Shown here: piece after piece, positions 59,168 to 64,000 of the stretch
Layout of the letters: each line of letters opens with the position of its first letter
Position numbering within the stretch: position 1 is the first letter of the stretch
NCBI GenBank assembly: GCA_014728295.1
Contig: WJLW01000025.1
Coordinates: 62,001 to 126,000 of the forward strand
Source of the DNA: Chitinivibrionales bacterium
GTDB lineage: Bacteria; Fibrobacterota; Chitinivibrionia; Chitinivibrionales; WJKA01
Direction: 5' to 3'
Length of the DNA stretch: 64,000 nucleotides
Position numbers and translations under genes: made by a program
The notes under the pieces: model-generated
The model's database searches: none
What the model saw: only the letters and a program-made list of their open reading frames with translations
What the model was told of the DNA's origin: nothing

Positions 59168-60455
59168 CTTTAGCCTGGGCCCATTCCATTAATAGCGAAA
59201 TCGTGGGGGCCGTGACGTTAGTTGATTGCGGTTTTTTATTTAGTATAAAATGAAAGCGCCCCGCTTGCAAACTGAGAATATGGAGAACAGCTTCCTTGCC
59301 CTTAAGCGATCCGGTATCGGCGAAGGTGATGGCGCCATTTTCAAAAAAGACCATCCCGTGAGGCCGCCTATTATGCTCAATTAAGAGACAGCCGGTTTTA
59401 GCGCCGATTTCGATAAACTGCATGAGTTCGGAAAGATTGCCCGCAGAGACGGCTCCTTCCATGGCACGGCTTTCGGTACTGTGGTTTGTGGCTGTTGCTT
59501 CATGATGGGCAAGAATTATGGGGGTGACCACCTTGAATATATCGCGATCGGTAAACTTGGCTCCAAGATAGTGCACCTGGGGAATAATCGTGCTTTTAGG
59601 CTGCGTGATCGGATCCTCGACATTATAAAAGATGACCAGCACTTTGGCAAGTGATACCTGATGCGAAAACACGCGTTCCACTGCCTGATGAATATTGGGA
59701 CTGTCGTGCCAGTCCACCAGCATGATATCCGGGACACTCTGGAAAAGGATGTTTTGAGCCACATTGAATTCATGCGCTTTAACTACTTCCAGCCCGGTTT
59801 CTGTAAAACACTTTTCGAGAGTCTTTTTCTCATTCGTAAATGCATCACTTACTTCTTTTGCGGAATCTCCGACGATGAGGCAGCTTTTGCCCAACTGTTC
59901 TTTTACGCTCGAGCCTTGTTTCATCTTGCGCACCAGCGACTTGCCGGCCAGAATGATGAACAGCAAAAGGATGACAAATGCGAGTATGCCGCCGATGAGC
60001 GTCAGCAGACCGATAAACGGCAACTTCTCCTTTATGCTGTCTACCTTGGTCTGTTGATAGATTTTGGCATAGCGTTTCTCAATCCAGCCGACGCTGTCCT
60101 GATAGATAATTTGATACCATGATACACCGTCGTAAAGCAGACGGAAACGCTCTCCCTGGCGGGCCATGCGCTCGAAAACCGGTGATTTGGGATTCATCTC
60201 CTTGTAGACGCCAACTACCGGCCCTCTGGTGATTTCCACATATCTGGGGGGGGGCTCCTTTTCCGGCAGTGAGCGGCTTTGTCTGCCCGGCTTTTGCTCG
60301 GTAATCGATTTTTGTTGCGAGGCGAGAGAGTCTGCTGCAGATACTAAAAAACCAGTGACGGCAAAGCCACTGGTTGAATTATAGGCGGAAACAGAATTAA
60401 TCAGCAGGAAAAATACTGGCGCTATGAGGATGCTGCGAAGCGTCCTTTTTATCAT
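59148..60455 (-). CDS. SH3-TM protein with receiver-like and DUF4388 domains
   Basis: A 435-residue protein with an unusual order: signal sequence (1-25), an extracytoplasmic bacterial SH3 domain (about 70-135; ITRGPVVGVYKEMNPKSPVF, GVSWYQIIYQDSVGWIEKRYA), a transmembrane helix (about 150-172), then a cytoplasmic receiver-like domain (about 190-320; SCLIVGDSAKEVS, PDIMLVDWHDSPN) and a DUF4388/PatA-type domain (about 325-425; GNLSELMQFIEIGAKTGCLLIEH). It contains a G9/C9 tract (60246-60254) encoding Pro-Pro-Pro. The topology suggests a one-piece sensor linking wall or periplasm to a cytoplasmic relay. A shorter SH3-TM paralogue lies 32 bases upstream. Confidence 0.75.
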   Translation of the reverse strand: MIKRTLRSILIAPVFFLLINSVSAYNSTSGFAVTGFLVSAADSLASQQKSITEQKPGRQSRSLPEKEPPPRYVEITRGPVVGVYKEMNPKSPVFERMARQGERFRLLYDGVSWYQIIYQDSVGWIEKRYAKIYQQTKVDSIKEKLPFIGLLTLIGGILAFVILLLFIILAGKSLVRKMKQGSSVKEQLGKSCLIVGDSAKEVSDAFTNEKKTLEKCFTETGLEVVKAHEFNVAQNILFQSVPDIMLVDWHDSPNIHQAVERVFSHQVSLAKVLVIFYNVEDPITQPKSTIIPQVHYLGAKFTDRDIFKVVTPIILAHHEATATNHSTESRAMEGAVSAGNLSELMQFIEIGAKTGCLLIEHNRRPHGMVFFENGAITFADTGSLKGKEAVLHILSLQAGRFHFILNKKPQSTNVTAPTISLLMEWAQAKDEASRD

Positions 60456-60486
60456 TCTGTGTGCTAACGTAGAAAGTTAATTTCCG

Positions 60487-60873
60487 TTATAATTCGGCAG
60501 TTTTTTGTCTTTGTATTATATAGAAGACACCACCAATCGTCAACACTAACAGAATTATAAATCCAAGCAACTCTACGACTGGAAAAGTATTCGGTTCATC
60601 GACAATGACACCGGCACGCCGTTCAATCCATCCGACTTTGTCGCTGACTTTGATCTGAAACCATGAGGTGCCAGCATATACAAGCGGGAAGGTTTCTCCC
60701 TTTGTTGCCTGAACGATGATTTTTGATTTCGGGTCCAGAAACTCGTAAACATTTGCGAAGGGAGCTTTCACTTCAACATACTGGTTTGCTTTCTCACCAT
60801 TTGCCGCAAAGGAGGAAACGACGCTGACTGCAACCATGCAACATATTAGCAACACCGGAGCTCCTCGTTTCAT
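60487..60873 (-). CDS. SH3-domain single-span membrane protein
   Basis: A 128-residue protein: signal peptide, an SH3b-like domain (about 30-90; YVEVKAPFANVYEFLDPKSKI, GTSWFQIKVSDKVGWIERR) and a C-terminal transmembrane helix (about 98-120). It repeats the N-terminal half of the next gene, without the cytoplasmic domains. AGGAGG stands 8 bases before the ATG. Extracytoplasmic SH3b domains usually bind wall peptides. The pair probably arose by duplication and may form a complex. Confidence 0.8.
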   Translation of the reverse strand: MKRGAPVLLICCMVAVSVVSSFAANGEKANQYVEVKAPFANVYEFLDPKSKIIVQATKGETFPLVYAGTSWFQIKVSDKVGWIERRAGVIVDEPNTFPVVELLGFIILLVLTIGGVFYIIQRQKTAEL

Positions 60874-60908
60874 CTACTCCACCTCCTAATAAAAATTGTT
60901 TTAAGCGT

Positions 60909-61949
60909 TCAACAAAGTTTGCCTTGCACTTCGTATTCTACTTCGCTCAGAAATTGCTTCCTTAAGCGGTTATTTTCGAATTCAAGCCCTATTTTAAGAT
61001 ACCAAATGTCAGGGCAATTAACAAGTGAAAGCGCTTTTAAACGAAAGGCATCTTTTTCGGTAGTTAAGATTACTTGCGTTTGAGCGCCTAGACAACCACG
61101 GATTTCATGCTCAGTAAAAATGTGGTGGTCGTTGAATGTATGTACGCTTTCCGGTTCAATACCGGATTGGCGAAGCATTAAAATAAACCTTTCCGGCCGT
61201 GCAATTCCACAAATGACAGCAGATTTTTTAGCGGGAGGCTTTTTTGACTCCTGCAACGTAGCGGCATTTACCCAGCTTGCGGCCTGTTGATGCAGCACAA
61301 ATAGGCGATCGTGACCGGCGACAGAACCAACCCTGTGCATGTGCATGCGCATGATTTCGCGCTCTTCTTTGCTGCCTATTATGCAGATTATCGAAGCCCT
61401 GCGCAGCGATTCGGCCGGTTCCCGCAGATACCCCGTGGGCAAGACGTTGCCGCCGGCGCCATGCGCGGGGAGACACACGATGTCCAGATCACGGTGCATG
61501 CGGCGATGCTGAAAACCATCATCCATGATGAGCAGGCTTTGCCGCGGCATCATGCGCTCAAGCCTGCGTGCGCTGATAATTCTTTTTGCGCCAATTCCAA
61601 GCCAGGCTCCGGCCACATTGCTCTGCAATGCGCATGGCTCATCTCCGACGTGTTGCCAGGTGAGTTGCTCCTCAGGCCTGGTGATGACGGTTTGCGAAGA
61701 TTTTCGTCCGTAGCCTCTGCTGAGAAAGCCGATCGCATAGCCCTGTTCCTGAAAATGCCGTCCGATGGTGATGCACAACGGCGTTTTGCCTACTCCGCCG
61801 GTATGAATCGCACCGACGCTTACGACGGGCAGACCAACAAAGCGGCTTTGCGCAGGATGCCCGTCGAAGTAGTTGTTGCGAAACGTTATGATGCGGGCAT
61901 AGAGGCGTGATAACAGGCTGGTCAGATTATTTTGCGGTAACGGCTGCAC
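60909..61949 (-). CDS. lpxK: Tetraacyldisaccharide 4'-kinase
   Basis: A 346-residue lipid A kinase at the inner membrane. The P-loop GAIHTGGVGKT (46-56), the SRGYGRK loop, HVGDEPCAL, LIMDDGFQHRRMHRDLDIV and VILTTEKDAFRL are the family's signature order. It phosphorylates the 4' position of the tetraacyl disaccharide, so the organism makes lipid A. The start is GTG at 61949, behind AGGTGA. It lies 35 bases upstream of the small SH3-membrane gene. Confidence 0.95.
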   Translation of the reverse strand: MQPLPQNNLTSLLSRLYARIITFRNNYFDGHPAQSRFVGLPVVSVGAIHTGGVGKTPLCITIGRHFQEQGYAIGFLSRGYGRKSSQTVITRPEEQLTWQHVGDEPCALQSNVAGAWLGIGAKRIISARRLERMMPRQSLLIMDDGFQHRRMHRDLDIVCLPAHGAGGNVLPTGYLREPAESLRRASIICIIGSKEEREIMRMHMHRVGSVAGHDRLFVLHQQAASWVNAATLQESKKPPAKKSAVICGIARPERFILMLRQSGIEPESVHTFNDHHIFTEHEIRGCLGAQTQVILTTEKDAFRLKALSLVNCPDIWYLKIGLEFENNRLRKQFLSEVEYEVQGKLC

Positions 61950-62030
61950 GCGAGTTCACCTCACCTTGCTAGGAGAAAGATGTTTCAGGGGGCGCCGAAT
62001 CGTCGGCGGGCTGTATCGAAACACAAAATA

Positions 62031-62861
62031 CTAATTTACACATTCAACTCTGAGAACCCGGTCGCGTCGGGCCAGGTCGCAGAAACAATCGGCCGGTTTC
62101 CATAGAGGCGGCGAAAAAAGTGCGCTCACCGCCTCCTTCTGATCATATCCGATTTCACAGTATAATCTGCCGCCCGTTTTGAGCAGCATGGGTGCTTTTT
62201 GTGCCATCATGCGATAAAAATCGAGTCCGTCTTCTCCGCCGTAAAGTGCCGCATGTGGTTCGAATGCAGTAACCGATTGGTCAAGTAATCGCAGTACCGG
62301 CCCGGCGATATAGGGTGGATTGCTCACTATAAAATCGAATGTCTTGCGTGATTTGAACGCAGTTAGTTCGTTCATGCAACAGAGTGGCAGCATTGCAAGG
62401 GCGTTGTCTTGCGCAATCTGCAGCGCCGGATAACTGATATCGGTTGCCGTAGCCTGCCAGCGGGGACGCACTTCGCCGAGGATGCAGGCAAGGATTCCTG
62501 ACCCGGTGCATAAGTCAAGGAATTGGCGGGGTGCTGGATTCTCGTATTTCAGCACGACCTCAACAACCGTCTCGGTATCCGGGCGCGGGATCAACGTATC
62601 GGCCGACACTTTGAATTCCCGGTTGTAAAAGTAGGCCTTTCCCAGCACATGTGCCAATGGCTTACCGCTCAGGCGTTCTTGACAGTATGCGTCAATTTGT
62701 AAGCACATTCCGGATTCGATTTCGAGATTGTTCAGGAGAAGTTCGTTGCGAGTACAGTTTAGTATTGTGCAGAGGATGAGCTCGGCTTCCTTTTGGGCAA
62801 GCGCTCCCGCAACCGGCCCAAGCTGCCCTGCACATTGACGCAGGATAGTTCGGCTTTTCAT
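62031..62861 (-). CDS. prmC: Release factor glutamine N5-methyltransferase
   Basis: A 276-residue HemK/PrmC enzyme. It shows IPRPDTE (91-97), the SAM-binding motif DLCTGSGILA (116-125) and the substrate-glutamine motif NPPY (181-184), in an N-terminal helical plus Rossmann arrangement. It methylates the Gln of the GGQ motif in release factors, and the release factor gene prfA is 10 bases upstream, the common operon order. Confidence 0.95.
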   Translation of the reverse strand: MKSRTILRQCAGQLGPVAGALAQKEAELILCTILNCTRNELLLNNLEIESGMCLQIDAYCQERLSGKPLAHVLGKAYFYNREFKVSADTLIPRPDTETVVEVVLKYENPAPRQFLDLCTGSGILACILGEVRPRWQATATDISYPALQIAQDNALAMLPLCCMNELTAFKSRKTFDFIVSNPPYIAGPVLRLLDQSVTAFEPHAALYGGEDGLDFYRMMAQKAPMLLKTGGRLYCEIGYDQKEAVSALFSPPLWKPADCFCDLARRDRVLRVECVN

Positions 62862-62871
62862 AATCGAAGAA

Positions 62872-63939
62872 TCAGACCGCTTTTTTCAAGCGTTCGCTGA
62901 TGTCCGCTGATTTGAGTGCGTCAATGATTTCTTGCAGATCACCATTCACAATTTCGTCCAGACGATACAGCGTAAGGTTGATACGGTGGTCCGTCACCCG
63001 ACCCTGGGGATAATTGTATGTTCGTATTTTTTCGCTGCGATCGCCGCTGCCTACCATACTGCGCCGCGATGCAGTCTTTTCGGCCTCTTTTTCTTTCAAC
63101 TGAATATCGTACAGACGCGACTGCAACACCTTGAGGGCTTTGGCTTTGTTTTTGTGCTGGGATTTTTCATCCTGGCAGGTAACCGTCAGCCCGGTTGGTT
63201 CATGCACGATACGGACCGCTGAATCGGTCGTATTCACCGATTGGCCGCCCGGACCGCTCGAACGGTATACGTCGATGCGCAGATCACTGGGATCGATCGC
63301 TATTTCCAGCCCGTCGGCCTCGGGCAACACGACCACCGATGCGGCTGAGGTATGTATGCGCCCCTGGGATTCGGTCTGGGGCACGCGCTGCACGCGGTGA
63401 ACGCCGGATTCAAACTTGAGTTTGCCGAATGAGGACTCGCCGTTGACCATGAAAATGATTTCCTTGATACCGTTAAGCTCGCCATAGTTTGAACTGAGTA
63501 CCTCGGTCGACCAGCCCATGTGCGCAAAGTAGTTCGTGTACATCCGATAGAGGTCACCGGCAAAAATAGCCGCTTCTGCCCCGCCGGTGCCTGCTCTGAT
63601 TTCCATGATGGCATTTTTCATATCACTTGGATCTTCGGGAACCAACAGCAGCGCAATCTCATCCTCGAGTGCCGGCAGCCGCTCTTCAAATTCTGTGACT
63701 TCTTCGCGGGCCATTTCACGCATTTCCGGGTCACTCTCGCTTTTGGTCATTTCACGCGCTTCACTCAATCCGTCAACTACCTCGACGTACTCCTTGAAGC
63801 GGGGAACTTTCTTGCCCAGGTAATTGTATTCCCGACCGAATTTTTCGAGTTCCGGGGGGTTGGAGGCCACTTCCGGTGAGGCCATGGCATCTTCCAGCTC
63901 TTTGTAATGAGTCAGAGCCTGTTTAACTTTGTCAATCAT
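62872..63939 (-). CDS. prfA: Peptide chain release factor 1
   Basis: A 355-residue class I release factor. GGQ (231-233, in [10 protein letters not shown]) triggers peptidyl-tRNA hydrolysis. The stop-codon-recognition position reads PQT (187-189), where RF2 has SPF, so it reads [28 protein letters not shown] and the C-terminal [15 protein letters not shown] are as in RF1. It is followed by its modifying enzyme prmC. The 61 bases left at the window edge hold no complete gene. Confidence 0.96.
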   Translation of the reverse strand: MIDKVKQALTHYKELEDAMASPEVASNPPELEKFGREYNYLGKKVPRFKEYVEVVDGLSEAREMTKSESDPEMREMAREEVTEFEERLPALEDEIALLLVPEDPSDMKNAIMEIRAGTGGAEAAIFAGDLYRMYTNYFAHMGWSTEVLSSNYGELNGIKEIIFMVNGESSFGKLKFESGVHRVQRVPQTESQGRIHTSAASVVVLPEADGLEIAIDPSDLRIDVYRSSGPGGQSVNTTDSAVRIVHEPTGLTVTCQDEKSQHKNKAKALKVLQSRLYDIQLKEKEAEKTASRRSMVGSGDRSEKIRTYNYPQGRVTDHRINLTLYRLDEIVNGDLQEIIDALKSADISERLKKAV

Positions 63940-64000
63940 AATGCAGCCTTGAGCGCCTGAGAAGCTATTACGAGTTGATTTTCATCCGGCTCCTTGGTGG

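Noticed and set aside
1..64000. CRISPR arrays, rRNA, tRNA genes, insertion sequences
   Set aside because: No regularly spaced repeats, cloverleaf-like sequences, ribosomal RNA signatures or transposase frames were recognised by eye.

Overview
The window is a dense, roughly 50% GC bacterial chromosome segment with 54 annotated protein-coding genes (one cut by the window edge, one decayed). lpxK, outer-membrane-type proteins and murein enzymes point to a diderm cell. Three large secreted proteins (an esterase, a beta-helix pectate-lyase-like protein and a gingipain-type C25 peptidase) end in short beta-rich tails resembling type IX secretion sorting domains. With a flagellar rod-like protein, this suggests the Fibrobacteres-Chlorobi-Bacteroidetes superphylum, most likely Fibrobacterota (inference; no rRNA is present to confirm it).

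Region 1-19.8 kb is mixed housekeeping: a clipped coiled-coil secreted protein, a 36-residue membrane peptide behind a GC-rich hairpin, two B12-type radical SAM proteins (one fused to DUF2344), a secreted esterase, an outer-membrane-like protein, a PGRP/AmpD-type amidase, an isochorismatase-like hydrolase, a 1033-residue TPR/lytic transglycosylase, a DRE-TIM aldolase, a GT4 glycosyltransferase, dCMP deaminase, rpiB, an ECF sigma/anti-sigma/Spy-like operon, and a Xer recombinase with a coiled-coil partner.

Region 19.98-34.6 kb is the most unusual part: a type II fatty-acid/polyketide-like lipid cluster. A plus-strand run (rmlA, rmlC, PlsC-type acyltransferase, FabZ-like dehydratase, FMN oxidoreductase-SCP2 fusion) converges with a minus-strand run (O-methyltransferase, decayed FAD oxidoreductase, radical SAM-KS-pseudoKS fusion, KS-pseudoKS fusion, ACP, GcvT-like protein, FabG, FabD). 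Each fusion carries one intact ketosynthase followed by one whose catalytic Cys is a Pro, like the KS/chain-length-factor pairs of aryl-polyene and type II PKS systems but on a single chain. In one of them a B12-binding radical SAM enzyme is fused to the front. No aromatic-starter genes are seen. The product is unknown; a modified polyene or cyclised lipid is the best guess.

Region 34.8-64 kb: pepA, cvpA and prepilin peptidase; an atypical receiver-HTH regulator opposite a mini flagellar rod-like gene with a near-consensus promoter; a HAD phosphatase with a short DnaE-type polymerase carrying an 11-C tract; fused pabB-pabC; and a PAS/sigma-54 activator divergent from a thioredoxin gene that has a textbook -24/-12 promoter and upstream half-sites. 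These are followed by a large protein with a degenerate GGDEF-like end, the secreted proteins, and a minus-strand run of a lipoprotein, ruvX, two SH3-domain membrane proteins, lpxK, prmC and prfA.
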